A stretch of DNA of 64,000 nt from DATATB01 sp036268995. GTDB lineage: Bacteria; Planctomycetota; Planctomycetia; Pirellulales; PNKZ01. The notes beneath the pieces are model-generated. The model was not told where the DNA came from. It ran no database searches and saw nothing but the letters and a program-made list of their open reading frames with translations. A program made the translations under genes and the position numbers. Shown here piece by piece: positions 44,894 through 55,623 of the stretch (position 1 is its first letter; every line of letters begins with the position of its first letter). Where the stretch lies: assembly GCA_036268995.1 (NCBI GenBank), contig DATATB010000068.1, positions 62,001-126,000 on the forward strand, written 5' to 3'.

Positions 44894-46824
44894 AGTTCGA
44901 TGAGGGCGCGGCGGGCGATGTCGAGGTGCGGCTCGATGGCGAGCGCTTGACTAAAATGTTCCCGGGCTGCGGCGGTACGGCGCCGGCGCACGAGCAACAG
45001 GCCGAGATTGTAATGGGCCTGGTAGTTACGCGGGTCGATCGCAAGCGCTTGGAGATAGGCAGGCTCGGCCTGGTCGTCTTGGCCCAATGCGGCGTAGACG
45101 TTCGCCAGGTTGTTCCAGGCATCGGCGTGCAGCGGATCGTAGCGGGTCGCCGCGCGGTCGTGCTCCAGCGCCTCGCGGAGCCGGCCTAACCGTTCGAGCG
45201 CATCGCCCAGGTTGTAATGCGCCCTGGCATTCACCGGCTTTTGCCGCAGGGCTTGCTCGTAATTCGCGACGGCTTCGTTCAGCTGGCCTTGCGCGGCCAG
45301 CGCCAGGCCCAAATTGTTGTAGGCCTTGGGGAACTCGGGCTTTAACTCGATCGCTTTGCGGAAGAGGGCAATCGCCTCGCCGCCCCGCCCCTGGTCGACC
45401 ATCACGTTGGCCAGATCATAATATGCGACGGCGCTGCGCGGTTCGTCGTGAATGGCCGTGTAGAGGTAGTTCAAAGCCTGGCCATACTGACCGCGCAGGC
45501 GGCACGCTTCTGCCAGATTGACCAGGGCACTGATGCTGCGCGGATTGACGGCGTACGCCCGAGCGAACAGCGACTCACTGTTGCGCCAGTACTGCTGTTG
45601 TTGCCAGGTGCACGTGGCCAATCCGAGCAGGCCGGCCGCGACCACGGCCGCGGGCACGAGCCCTCGCCGCGTATTCAGAAAGTGCGTGAGTGCCCAGGCG
45701 GGCCCCAGCAGGGCGAGATACATGTAGCGGTCGGCGACCGTCGAAATATCCTGATACACGAACGGCACAAAGCCCAGCACGGGAGCCAGCGTCGCGACCG
45801 ACACGCCAGCGGCCCCCCACCACACGGCCGCCGGCCGCCGCCAGACGGCCAGTGCGACGATCACGGCGAGCGCCAGCGGCGCGATCCAGCAATTCGGCTG
45901 CGCGAGCACCCAGCCTGGCTGACGTCCATAGTCGGCGGCCAGGCCGGAGGGCCAGAGTAGCTTGCGGAGGTAAAACCATAGCGCGTCGGCGGCCACCAGC
46001 GGGCGGTCAGTCAGGGATGCGACGCTTTGCAGTTGGCCGGTGGGCTGCTCTCCCTTGGCCAGCGAGACGGCGACCAAGGCCAACAGGGCCATCGGCAGCA
46101 GCTTGGGCCACGTGCGCAGCAGATGCCGGCGCCCGAAGATGGCGGCATCCATGACGGCCGCCATCAGTGGCACGGCGCTGGCCGATGATTTCGAACACAA
46201 CGCCAGGCTGTACAAAGCCAGCGCCGCGGCATAACGCCCCCACGCGGCGCGGCGCGGGCCGCCATGTGCCGCGAGGCGCGAAAAAGCCAGGTACTGATCC
46301 AATGCCAGCCAGGAAAAGATCGCGGCCAGCAGGGTTCGCGTATCGGAAACCCAGGCGACCGATTCCACAGCCAGCGGATGCAAGGCCAGGCACATAGCAC
46401 CGGCCCAAGCGGCCGAGGTCGTCCCGCCCAGGCCGCGCACCAGCAGACGCCAGGCCGCCAGCGCGCTCAGCAGGTGTAGGACGAGATTGCCGGCATGAAA
46501 AACGCCAGGACTTAAATGGCAGCCGGGCCCAGCATCGAGCCATTGGCAGACGACGGCCTCCAATGTCCAAAAGGTATAAGTGAGCGGAACATACTCGGCG
46601 AAGTACGGACCACGCCACAGCCGGGCCAGGTCGCGATGGTCCGGCGGCCAGAAGTACGGGTTGTCGGACAGGTGTACAAAGTCGTCCCAGTTGACGAATT
46701 CGTACGACCAGACACCCCAATATGCAGCTACCAGCGCGACGGCCATTCCGGCGGCCAGCCAGCACCACAGTGGCAAGCGGCCCGCAAATGCCTTGGTTGC
46801 CGCTTTCAAGTCACTCGCTGCCAT
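44854..46824 (-). CDS. Polytopic GT-C-like membrane protein with C-terminal TPR repeats (TMTC-like)
   Basis: 656 residues from the ATG at 46824; upstream only a TTG is in frame. About ten membrane helices occupy residues 15-420. The first loop has YEFVNWDDFVHLSDNPYF, the NWDD motif of TMTC-type and related GT-C glycosyltransferases. Residues about 445-645 form five to six TPR units (AYNNLGLALAAQGQLNEAVANYEQAL and similar). Eukaryotic TMTCs are O-mannosyltransferases; a protein glycosylation role here is an inference. The final residues, EKGVRTIFQKSF, are encoded by the hairpin repeat and resemble the tail of the unrelated amidohydrolase. Confidence 0.9.
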   Translation of the reverse strand: MAASDLKAATKAFAGRLPLWCWLAAGMAVALVAAYWGVWSYEFVNWDDFVHLSDNPYFWPPDHRDLARLWRGPYFAEYVPLTYTFWTLEAVVCQWLDAGPGCHLSPGVFHAGNLVLHLLSALAAWRLLVRGLGGTTSAAWAGAMCLALHPLAVESVAWVSDTRTLLAAIFSWLALDQYLAFSRLAAHGGPRRAAWGRYAAALALYSLALCSKSSASAVPLMAAVMDAAIFGRRHLLRTWPKLLPMALLALVAVSLAKGEQPTGQLQSVASLTDRPLVAADALWFYLRKLLWPSGLAADYGRQPGWVLAQPNCWIAPLALAVIVALAVWRRPAAVWWGAAGVSVATLAPVLGFVPFVYQDISTVADRYMYLALLGPAWALTHFLNTRRGLVPAAVVAAGLLGLATCTWQQQQYWRNSESLFARAYAVNPRSISALVNLAEACRLRGQYGQALNYLYTAIHDEPRSAVAYYDLANVMVDQGRGGEAIALFRKAIELKPEFPKAYNNLGLALAAQGQLNEAVANYEQALRQKPVNARAHYNLGDALERLGRLREALEHDRAATRYDPLHADAWNNLANVYAALGQDDQAEPAYLQALAIDPRNYQAHYNLGLLLVRRRRTAAAREHFSQALAIEPHLDIARRALIELEKGVRTIFQKSF

Positions 46825-47101
46825 CGCCAGAGAGGCCCTTGCATTTGAGGTAACTCCGTTTCGGGACGGGACTTTAAACCAACCGAGCGCGAGCGGCAAG
46901 AGCGTTGGCAGGGCCGAAAATGAAACGGCCGGCGGAGTTTTTCAGGCCACGTTTGGGTAACCTGCGGGAAATTTGCTATGGTATCGCCTTCGCGGCCAGC
47001 AGCCCGCCCCGGGCTTCCGGATGATTCGGGGGGATTGGGGTGTTGTCTCGAAGCTAAATGGAGTCCGCGACAGCCGCGCGTCTTGCAAGGGATTAAATGC
47101 G

Positions 47102-47572
47102 ATGAAATTGACGCGCTCGGTAGGTTATGCGGTGGGCATTTTGCTGCGTGTCGAAGCCGGCGGTGCCGCCGGCCCGATGACGGCCGATGCGATTTCCAAA
47201 GGCTGCAAGTTTCCGCCACGCTTTCTCTACCGGGTGCTGCGGCGGCTGGTGGACGCGGGGCTGTTGCAAGGCGTGTCAGGGCCGCGAGGAGGCTACAGCC
47301 TGGCAAAAAAGCCGCGGCAGATCAGCGTCTTGGATGTCATCCTGGCCGTCGACGAAGCGGACGACGGGCCGGGGCTCGTGCCGGTGCAAAAGTCGCATCA
47401 GCCCGCGATTGCCTTCATCAACGAGATTTGCCGGCGCGAAATGGAGCGTTTTCGCCGCGAGATGGACAGCATCACGCTAGCTCGTCTCAGGGCCGAGAAG
47501 GACCGCAAGCGGCGGCCGGCCAAGCGTGCCAAACGCAAGCCCGCGCGAGCCAAGGTTCGCGGCGCGGGGTAA
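47102..47572 (+). CDS. Rrf2-family transcriptional regulator without cysteine cluster
   Basis: 156 residues from the ATG at 47102. MKLTRSVGYAVGILL, ISKGCKFPPRFLYRVLRRLVDAGLL and VSGPRGGYSLAKKP are the winged-helix signature of Rrf2 proteins. The three spaced cysteines that bind Fe-S in IscR or NsrR are absent (only C59 and one late cysteine were seen), so it probably senses something other than an Fe-S cluster state. The C-terminus is a long Lys/Arg/Ala tail. The target genes are not evident. Confidence 0.9.
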   Translation: MKLTRSVGYAVGILLRVEAGGAAGPMTADAISKGCKFPPRFLYRVLRRLVDAGLLQGVSGPRGGYSLAKKPRQISVLDVILAVDEADDGPGLVPVQKSHQPAIAFINEICRREMERFRREMDSITLARLRAEKDRKRRPAKRAKRKPARAKVRGAG

Positions 47573-47593
47573 AGGCGGGCGGCTGGAGAGCCC

Positions 47594-47648
47594 GTTGTCA
47601 GTGGTCCGTGGCAACTGACAACGGACAACGGACAACGGACAACGGACC
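47594..47648 (+). repeat. Heptamer array with inverted head (ACTGACA/ACGGACA)
   Basis: Five direct units (ACTGACA, then ACGGACA three times, then ACGGACC) follow an inverted copy starting GTTGTCAGTGGTCCGTGG. GTTGTCAGT and ACTGACAAC can pair around 11 bases. Same unit as at 8875-8899. It lies just after the Rrf2 stop. Confidence 0.8.
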
Positions 47649-47795
47649 CAACTGCGATCCGCCACTCGCTTCCGCGCAAAAAAAGTCGGCCACACGCCGG
47701 GCGAGGACTAAGTCCTGCCCGGCGGCTGGCCGAAATGGTTGCGAGCGATGCCCAGTTACCAGCGGTACGGTGACCGGCACCAGCGGTGCGGCACG

Positions 47796-47816
47796 CGGGT
47801 CTGGGAATCAGACCCG
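47796..47816. terminator. Hairpin downstream of the HU gene
   Basis: CGGGTCTG and CAGACCCG with a GGAAT loop, nine bases past the HU stop. An overlapping smaller hairpin (GGTCTGAAATCAGACC, 47816-47831) includes the stop codon itself. Confidence 0.55.
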
Positions 47817-47824
47817 GTCTGAAA

Positions 47825-48169
47825 TCAGACCATGTCCTTGAGGTTCTTGAGAGCGCGGACCGTGACTTTGCTGTACGCGGGCTTGGCGGGGCGGTCCATC
47901 AGTTCGCCCGGCTTGAACGGGTTGGGCACGCCCTTCTGAGCTGCCCGGGCCGGAACCTTCTTGCGGGTAATCTTGACCAGCCCCGGAATCGTGAACATGC
48001 CGACGCCACGCGCGCCGATGCTCTTCTTGATTTCGCCGGCCAGCGCCTCGATCACCGCGGCCACGTCCTTCTTCGAAAGGTTGGTGGCGGTCGAGATGTT
48101 GTTCAGAACTTCGCTTTTTGTGGGCGCACGTTTGCTGCTCGCGGCGCCTGCTGCTGCGGCCTTCGCCAT
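47825..48169 (-). CDS. HU/IHF-family DNA-binding protein
   Basis: 114 residues from the ATG at 48169, which has GGAGGAA eleven bases upstream. A short Ala/Lys N-terminus precedes the HU fold: TKSEVLNNISTATNLSKKDVAAVIEALAGEI, then MFTIPGLVKITRKKVPARAAQKGVPNPFKPGE, the DNA-minor-groove arm, and VTVRALKNLKDMV. The inserted ARAAQKG and absence of the standard GRNP.TG arm set it apart from E. coli HU; this variant is common in planctomycetes. It is a nucleoid protein that bends or wraps DNA. Confidence 0.93.
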   Translation of the reverse strand: MAKAAAAGAASSKRAPTKSEVLNNISTATNLSKKDVAAVIEALAGEIKKSIGARGVGMFTIPGLVKITRKKVPARAAQKGVPNPFKPGELMDRPAKPAYSKVTVRALKNLKDMV

Positions 48170-48643
48170 AATGAATGGTTCCTCCCTCGTGGATGAATAG
48201 GAAACGCGTCTTGTCCGTCCTTTGGTCATGCAGGACGGGATGATTAAAATCGACAAATTCGAAAAAGCAACCCAAAAACTGCGGCAAACGGCTGAGAAAG
48301 CGGCAAAAACGCCGTATCGTAGCTCGTTGTCCTCCGGTCGCTGACGCTTCCGGCGCTTCCGGCGCGCCCCGGTGCAAACTGCCAGTCGCCGGCGCCTGCG
48401 GCTTGCCCCCTTGGCAGCCTGCGGCGCTTGCCGGGCCGGCCGGACTCCTTTAACATGATAGTGGTCTTACGCTTAGGCTCATGGCGTGGCCGGGCGCTGC
48501 GTACCGGCATGCCGAGCCGCTCGACGGAACCGCTGCATGAGATTCGGCGCGACGTAGGCTGCCAGGGGGCGATTTGTTGCCATTTGGCGCCCCTGGCGGC
48601 GACGGCCGGTCCTGGCGGTACCAAGCGACGGAAAGGAAGCAGG
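48170..48643. other. Divergent intergenic region, HU / PQQ protein
   Basis: No believable gene is present. The middle (48330-48430) is rich in CTTCCGGCG-like direct repeats and contains the 16-mer CTCCGGTCGCTGACGC that recurs inverted before the next gene cluster (53399-53414). Promoters for both flanking genes must lie here. Confidence 0.55.
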
Positions 48644-51600
48644 ATGAGTCTCGGAGGGAGCCCCGCCCGCGCATCGCGCTTCTGGTCCGTCACTGCGGCT
48701 CCGCTTCGGCCGGGGCCGAAAAGCCTCCGCTGGCACTGGTTGCCGGTGATTTGGCCGGGCCTGCTGTGGCTGGGCCTGCTATCGTCGGCTTGGGCCCAAT
48801 TTCCCGGCGACCGGGGAGCCGCGACCGATGGCGACGATAATGTCTTCTTTCCGGCTGACCGGACTTCGTTGCAGCGGTTGGCTAAGGCCGAAGAATTGCT
48901 CGCCGATCAGCGCTTCGACGAGGCCATCCGCTTTCTCGACGAGATTCTGCAAGCGCCCGAAGACTTCTTCTTCCGGCGCTCCCAAGCTCAGCGGACCTAC
49001 CGCAGCCTGCGCACCGAGGCCCAACGCATCCTGGGCACCTTGCCGCCGCGCGGACGCGAATCGTACGAACTGCAATTCGGCGCGCAGGCCCGCAAGCTGT
49101 TGGAACAAGCCGCGGAGGCGGGCGATGCCTCGAAATTGGCGGACGTCTCGCGCCGCTTTTTTCATACCCGGGCTGGCTACGAAGCGACCGAGTTGCTGGG
49201 CACGTATCAAATGGAGCATGGCCAACCGCTGGCCGCGGCCCTGTGTTTCCGGCGGCTAATCGAAGCGCCGGCCGGGGCTGCCCGCTTCGAGCCGTTGCTG
49301 TCGGTCAAGCTGACGGTGTGCTGCCTGCGAGCGGGAATGATTTCCGAGGCAGGCGACATACTGAATCAGCTTCGCAAGCGCGATCCCAGCCTCACCGTGG
49401 CCATCGCCGGCGAGGATCAGAAGCTGTTTTCCACCGGACGTAGCGAGCCCGCATGGCTGGCACAATCGACCACCGCGCCTGGCGATCGGCTACTGGGCCC
49501 CAGCGGCTGGCTGATGTGCCGCGGTTCGCCGGCGCGCAATGCGGCCAGTGCGGGAGGCACCCCACTGTTGAATCGGCGCTGGGCCGTGTCGTGCATCAAC
49601 GACCCGCGGCTGGAGAAGCTGACCGAGCAGGTGCGCGAGTCGTATGTGGATCAGTCGATTGCCACGCTGCCCGACTGCCAGCCGCTGGCCGTCGGCGACC
49701 TGATCATCGCGCGTTCGGTGGCCGGCCTGGTGGCGATCGACTTTCGCACGGGAAAACGCATCTGGCGCGGGCCGACCGACGAAGCGGTCAAGGCGGTGCT
49801 CGACACGCAAAGCGTCGATCGTGCCACGGCCGATCCTTCGCTATTGGCCAGTTGGCTCGATCAGCGCTTGTTGGGCGATGCCACCTACGGCACGCTCAGC
49901 AGCGACGGCCGGCTGGTGTTCTGCGTCGAAGACGTGGGCACGGGCTTGGGCGCGGACCGCACGATGACGATCATTCCGGCCAACGGCCGCATGCGGGTAC
50001 AGAACTCGTCGGGCCGTTCGTCCAATCGCCTGGCCGCGTACGAAATCGCCTCGCAAGGCAAACTGGTTTGGGAGTTGCCGCCCGACGATCGCTCGGATCT
50101 GGCCGGGGCTTTTTTCCTGGGGGCGCCGCTCCCCTTGGACGATCGACTGTATGCTTTGATCGAAATCAAGGGCGAAATCCGCCTGCTAGCGCTCGACTCG
50201 GCCAGCGGCCGGGTGCAGTGGACGCAGCAACTCGCCGTGCTCGAGCCAGGCGTGGTGGACACCGGCGTGCGGCACGTCGCCGGCCTGTCCCCTTCGTACG
50301 CCGACGGCGTGCTCGTCTGTCCCACGGCCGCGGGAGCCGTGGTCGCCGTGGATCTCACCACGCGATCGCTGGTCTGGGGCTACCAATATCCCACCGCGAT
50401 GCAGACCAACCGCATGCACTTCCGCGGATTTCCGATCAACAATCCAATCGCCTCGTCGGGCGGCAACGACCATTGGTTCGATGCCACGTTGTCGCTGGCC
50501 GACGGCCGGGTGTTGCTGACGCCGCGCGATACGCCCGAGGAGGACGACAAACACCCCGAGCTGCACTGCCTCGACCTGGCCGATGGCAAGCTGTTGTGGA
50601 AAAAACCGCGTGAAGACGGCATGTTCGTGGGCGTCATCAGCAAGGGCAAGGTGCTGGTCGTGGGCCGCAACTCGCTGCGGGCTTACAACCTGGCCGACGG
50701 CGAACCGGCCTGGAAGGCGGACAGTGTCGCGCTGCCGGCTGGCTCCTTGCCCAGCGGCCGCGGCTTCTACAGCGAGGGCCAGTACTATCTGCCTTTGTCG
50801 ACCGCCGAGGTCGTGTCGGTCGATCTGAACACCGGCCGCCTGGCCGTGCGGGCCCGCTCGCGCTCCGGCGAAGTGGCGGGCAACTTGCTCTGCTACCGCG
50901 GGGCGGTGATCTCGCAGGGCGCTACGCAGATCGAGTGTTTCTACCAGGTGGACGAATTAAAGCGCGAGGTGGCCCGCCGGCTGCAAAAAGATCCGGTGGA
51001 TCCCGCCGCGTTGGCCTTGCAGGGCGAACTGTTGCTGGACGAAGGCCAGCTCGGCGATTCGATCGCCCGCTTGCGGCACTCGTATGGCCTGGCGGCGCAG
51101 CCGCGCACGAGGCAACTGCTGGTCGACGCGCTGCTCGAGGCGCTGGCGCGCGATTTTGGCGCGCAGCGCGGCGCCGTTCCCGAGATCGAACGGCTCGTGG
51201 ATACGCCGGCCGAACGCGTGCGGTTTTTGAGGGCCTTGGCCACCGGCCGGCAGTCGCTGGGCGAATTGGTGCCCGCCTTCAAAACCTACATGCAGATCGT
51301 GAATTTGGGCCGGCCTGGCGAGGAGCTGGATGAAATCGATCGCACGCTGAATTGCCGCCGCGACCGCTGGGTCGAAGCGCGGCTGGCAGCGCTGCGCGAG
51401 ACGGCCCTGCCGGCCGACCTGGCCGTGATGGATCGGGCCATCGACGAGCGGCTGAAGCGGGCCACGGCCGAAGGTACCGACGGTTTGCGCGACTTCCTGG
51501 CGTATTTCGCCAATCATCCACTGGCCGACGAGGCGCGCGAGCTGCTGCTGGCTTCGCTCGATAGCGGCGCGCCGGCGATCGACAACGGCTCGCTGCTGGA

Positions 51601-53374
51601 GCGCGAACGGCTGCTGCGGCGCTTGGAACGCTCGGCGGATCCGGTTCGCTCGCGCGCGGCGACCGCGCTGCTGGCGAAGATGTTTCTCGATGCCGGCCGC
51701 GAAGAAGATGCGGCCGGGTATTACCGCCGCCTGGCTGGTCCGCTGGCCGACGTCAAATGCCTGTCGGGCAAGACGGGCCGCGAACTGGTGGCCGAGTTGC
51801 CGCCCGACGCCGAAATTCGTCAAAAGCTCTCGGACCGGGATCCCTGGCCCACGGGCCTGGTGCGCCACGAACCGCTCAAAGGCCAGCCGACGCCCAGCTT
51901 CAAGAGCATGCCGATCGAAATCCGTGGCCCCAAAGGCCCCTATTACGCCCGCTCGAGCATCGAGTTGGATATGCAGCAGCAATCACTCATTGGCCGCGAC
52001 GGGCTGGGCCGCGAACGTTGGCGCATTTCGCTGGTCGACCGCTCGGGCGATTTCAGCGGAAGGCTGAATCACGGGACCAATGCCATCAGCCATGCGCGCG
52101 TCGATGGCCACCTGATGCTCGTCTCTTTGGGGACGGAGTTGGTGGCGCTGGATACGATCGGCACGCCGGGGCGCCAAGGCCCGCGCGTACTGTGGCGACA
52201 CGATCTGGCCGACACGATCCTGTCGCCGGTGGCGATTCATGGTCAACCGGTCAATCTGCCTTGGAACCCGCGGCGCTTTGTCGCCACCGACAATTCGCGG
52301 CGGACGGTCGGCAACACCGGCCCGCTCACCGACAGCCTGGCCTGCTTCCAGCGACAGCGGACCCTGGTGGCAGTCGATCCGCTCACTGGTCACGTGCTGT
52401 GGACACGCTCGGGCATTCAACCCGGCAGCGACGTCATCGGCGACGAGGAATTGCTGTTTGTCACCGCGCCGGGTTCGCAACAGGCGTTGGTCCTGCGGTC
52501 GCTGGACGGCAGCGAAGTGGGCCGCCGCGAAGTGCCGACGCCCGACCATCGGCTGGCCGTGCTCGACCGCCGCGTCGTGGTGTGGGAACAGACGGCCGGC
52601 TCCCAAGCGGTGTTGAAGCTGCGCGACGTGTGGGAGAACCGCGACCTGTGGAAGTATACGTTCGACTCGAACGCCAAGCCGTGGCCGGTGGACGAGGAGG
52701 CCGTTGGCGTGTTCGATCGCCAAGGGCACTTCGTCATGATCTCGCTGGCCGACGGCAAGCGCACCATCGATTCGCACCTGACGCCCGAGCCGGCGCTGAC
52801 GGAAATTTTTGTGTTTCGCACGCCGACGCGCGACCTGCTGATTACCAGCCGGCCGGCGCAGAATCGTACCAACGAATCCATCCAGCCTGTGCCTGGCGGG
52901 CTGGGCAGTGCGACGATCAACGGTCTCGTGCACGGTTTCGACCGCCACACCGGTAAGCACATTTACAGCACGCGCATCGAAAACATGGGCCTGCTGCTCA
53001 ATCAGCCGGCGGATCTTCCCATGCTCACGTTCGCCTCGCAGGTGCAGCGTGCCAGCCGCTTGGGTCAGGTTTCGAAAGCGCTCATCAAGTGCCTCGACAA
53101 ACGCACCGGCCGGATCATCGTCGACGAGCAGCCGGCCGGCCCGATTCTTTCGATCGAACAGAGCGGCGATCCCGAGCGCCACCAGGTCATCTTGAAAACG
53201 ACGCGCACGTCGCTGCGTTTGACTTTTACCAACGAAGCCTGGCCCACGACCAAGACCGATCCGGCCGCGGCCGCCGGCTTGCCCACGCGCGCCGGTCGTA
53301 CGCTGCTACGCGGCATGCAAAAATGGCTGGAAGGACAAGTCCCCGGCGCCGACGGACCGGGTCCCAAGCCATAG
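48644..53374 (+). CDS. Very large PQQ/quinoprotein-like beta-propeller protein with TPR N-terminus
   Basis: 1576 residues from the ATG at 48644 (AGGAAG upstream); the open frame extends left without a plausible start. A hydrophobic segment ending LLSSAWAQ is the signal peptide or anchor (about 35-55). Helical repeats about 70-270 include RLAKAEELLADQRFDEAIRFLDEIL. Then come PQQ-type blades in two blocks (about 320-770 and 1090-1500), with phrases such as LLALDSASGRVQWTQQL, LHCLDLADGKLLWKK and VAVDPLTGHVLWTRSG. Helices separate the blocks. Nothing shows that it binds PQQ itself; most such proteins are scaffolds. It is probably periplasmic, and its upstream position suggests co-regulation with the MoxR/VWA cluster. 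Confidence 0.9.
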   Translation: MSLGGSPARASRFWSVTAAPLRPGPKSLRWHWLPVIWPGLLWLGLLSSAWAQFPGDRGAATDGDDNVFFPADRTSLQRLAKAEELLADQRFDEAIRFLDEILQAPEDFFFRRSQAQRTYRSLRTEAQRILGTLPPRGRESYELQFGAQARKLLEQAAEAGDASKLADVSRRFFHTRAGYEATELLGTYQMEHGQPLAAALCFRRLIEAPAGAARFEPLLSVKLTVCCLRAGMISEAGDILNQLRKRDPSLTVAIAGEDQKLFSTGRSEPAWLAQSTTAPGDRLLGPSGWLMCRGSPARNAASAGGTPLLNRRWAVSCINDPRLEKLTEQVRESYVDQSIATLPDCQPLAVGDLIIARSVAGLVAIDFRTGKRIWRGPTDEAVKAVLDTQSVDRATADPSLLASWLDQRLLGDATYGTLSSDGRLVFCVEDVGTGLGADRTMTIIPANGRMRVQNSSGRSSNRLAAYEIASQGKLVWELPPDDRSDLAGAFFLGAPLPLDDRLYALIEIKGEIRLLALDSASGRVQWTQQLAVLEPGVVDTGVRHVAGLSPSYADGVLVCPTAAGAVVAVDLTTRSLVWGYQYPTAMQTNRMHFRGFPINNPIASSGGNDHWFDATLSLADGRVLLTPRDTPEEDDKHPELHCLDLADGKLLWKKPREDGMFVGVISKGKVLVVGRNSLRAYNLADGEPAWKADSVALPAGSLPSGRGFYSEGQYYLPLSTAEVVSVDLNTGRLAVRARSRSGEVAGNLLCYRGAVISQGATQIECFYQVDELKREVARRLQKDPVDPAALALQGELLLDEGQLGDSIARLRHSYGLAAQPRTRQLLVDALLEALARDFGAQRGAVPEIERLVDTPAERVRFLRALATGRQSLGELVPAFKTYMQIVNLGRPGEELDEIDRTLNCRRDRWVEARLAALRETALPADLAVMDRAIDERLKRATAEGTDGLRDFLAYFANHPLADEARELLLASLDSGAPAIDNGSLLERERLLRRLERSADPVRSRAATALLAKMFLDAGREEDAAGYYRRLAGPLADVKCLSGKTGRELVAELPPDAEIRQKLSDRDPWPTGLVRHEPLKGQPTPSFKSMPIEIRGPKGPYYARSSIELDMQQQSLIGRDGLGRERWRISLVDRSGDFSGRLNHGTNAISHARVDGHLMLVSLGTELVALDTIGTPGRQGPRVLWRHDLADTILSPVAIHGQPVNLPWNPRRFVATDNSRRTVGNTGPLTDSLACFQRQRTLVAVDPLTGHVLWTRSGIQPGSDVIGDEELLFVTAPGSQQALVLRSLDGSEVGRREVPTPDHRLAVLDRRVVVWEQTAGSQAVLKLRDVWENRDLWKYTFDSNAKPWPVDEEAVGVFDRQGHFVMISLADGKRTIDSHLTPEPALTEIFVFRTPTRDLLITSRPAQNRTNESIQPVPGGLGSATINGLVHGFDRHTGKHIYSTRIENMGLLLNQPADLPMLTFASQVQRASRLGQVSKALIKCLDKRTGRIIVDEQPAGPILSIEQSGDPERHQVILKTTRTSLRLTFTNEAWPTTKTDPAAAAGLPTRAGRTLLRGMQKWLEGQVPGADGPGPKP

Positions 53375-53420
53375 CGCTAGTCAACCGGCGAGCCGGGAGC
53401 GTCAGCGACCGGAGTTTTTG

Positions 53421-54479
53421 ATGCTCGATTTCAAATTTGGAACGACAATGCGAGTTCGGCCGTCACGCGCCATTTTCCCGGTCCTGCTCTGCGCGTTGCT
53501 CGCCGCGCCCGTGGCCGAGGGCAACATGGCGGCGGACCCCAAGCTTTCGCGGACCGTGGGCCGTGGGCTGGATTGGCTGGCCAACACGCAGTCGCGCCTG
53601 GGGCATTGGACCGCCAACGAAGGCCGCTATCCGACCGCGATGACGGCCTTGGCCGGTATGGCACTACTATCCGAAGGTTCGACGACTATGCAGGGCAAGT
53701 ATGCCCCGAATCTCCGCCGCGCGGTCGATTACCTCACCAGCCGCAGCCGGGCCAACGGCCTGATTGGCGATCCGACGCGCGACGACCGCTACACGTATGG
53801 CCACGGTTATTCGATGTTGTTCTTGTCACAAGTGCTGGGCGAGGAAGAAGACGCCGACCGGCGCACGACACTGGTCGATATCCTTACCCGGGCCGTCCGC
53901 TTCACGGGCGAAGCCCAGACGCCGGCCGGCGGCTGGGGCTACGTCAGCGCCAAGGACGGGCACAACTTCGACGAAGGCTCGACGACCATCACCCAGGTGC
54001 AAGGCCTGCGCGGCTGCCGCAATGCGGGCATCGTGGTGCCCAAGGAAATCATCGACAAGGCCGTGGGCTACATTCGCCGCTGCACGTTGCCCGACGGCGG
54101 CGTGCAATACAGCTCGCAGGGTGGCGGGGGGCGGCCGGCCATTTCGGCCGCGGCCATCGCCTGCCTGTTCAATGCTGGCGATTATGACAGCCAATACGTC
54201 CCCAAGTTGTTAAACTATTGCAAGCGCAACCTCGACAACATCCAGAACGAGGGCTTTGGCCACTGGCACTACGCTCACTACTACTATTCGCAAGTTTGCT
54301 ACCGCGAAGGGGACAAGCAATGGAATGCCTACCGCGATAAGATCTTCGCCAAGATCCTGTCCGAGGCCGGCGGCGACGGGTCCTGGAACCAAGGCTACAT
54401 CGGGCCCGTCTATACTACGGCAATCAACCTCACGATCTTGCAACTGGAAAACGGAACCCTGCCGATCTATCAGCGCTGA
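53421..54479 (+). CDS. Secreted terpene-cyclase/prenyltransferase-fold protein
   Basis: 352 residues from the ATG at 53421, with GGAG seven bases upstream supplied by a dispersed 16-mer. A signal peptide ends near VAEGNMA. The alpha/alpha-barrel repeats of the squalene-hopene cyclase/prenyltransferase superfamily are visible: LDWLANTQSRLGHWT...PTAMTALAGMALLSEG, GEAQTPAGGWGYV...STTITQVQGLRG, LPDGGVQYSSQGGGGRPAISAAAIACLFNAG. The DxDD cyclase motif is absent and the protein is half-size and secreted, so it is unlikely to cyclise terpenes. It precedes the MoxR operon by 88 bases. Confidence 0.85.
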   Translation: MLDFKFGTTMRVRPSRAIFPVLLCALLAAPVAEGNMAADPKLSRTVGRGLDWLANTQSRLGHWTANEGRYPTAMTALAGMALLSEGSTTMQGKYAPNLRRAVDYLTSRSRANGLIGDPTRDDRYTYGHGYSMLFLSQVLGEEEDADRRTTLVDILTRAVRFTGEAQTPAGGWGYVSAKDGHNFDEGSTTITQVQGLRGCRNAGIVVPKEIIDKAVGYIRRCTLPDGGVQYSSQGGGGRPAISAAAIACLFNAGDYDSQYVPKLLNYCKRNLDNIQNEGFGHWHYAHYYYSQVCYREGDKQWNAYRDKIFAKILSEAGGDGSWNQGYIGPVYTTAINLTILQLENGTLPIYQR

Positions 54480-54567
54480 CCCGCTCGCCGCCCGCGTATG
54501 CCCCCAGACCCCGCCGGCCGCGGTTAGCCGTGCGTCGTTCACTTTTTTGCTCGAGGAATCACTCCGC

Positions 54568-55623
<1,056 letters not shown>

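Noticed and set aside
47594..47648. CRISPR-like array
   Set aside because: The unit is seven bases with no spacers; this is a short tandem repeat.
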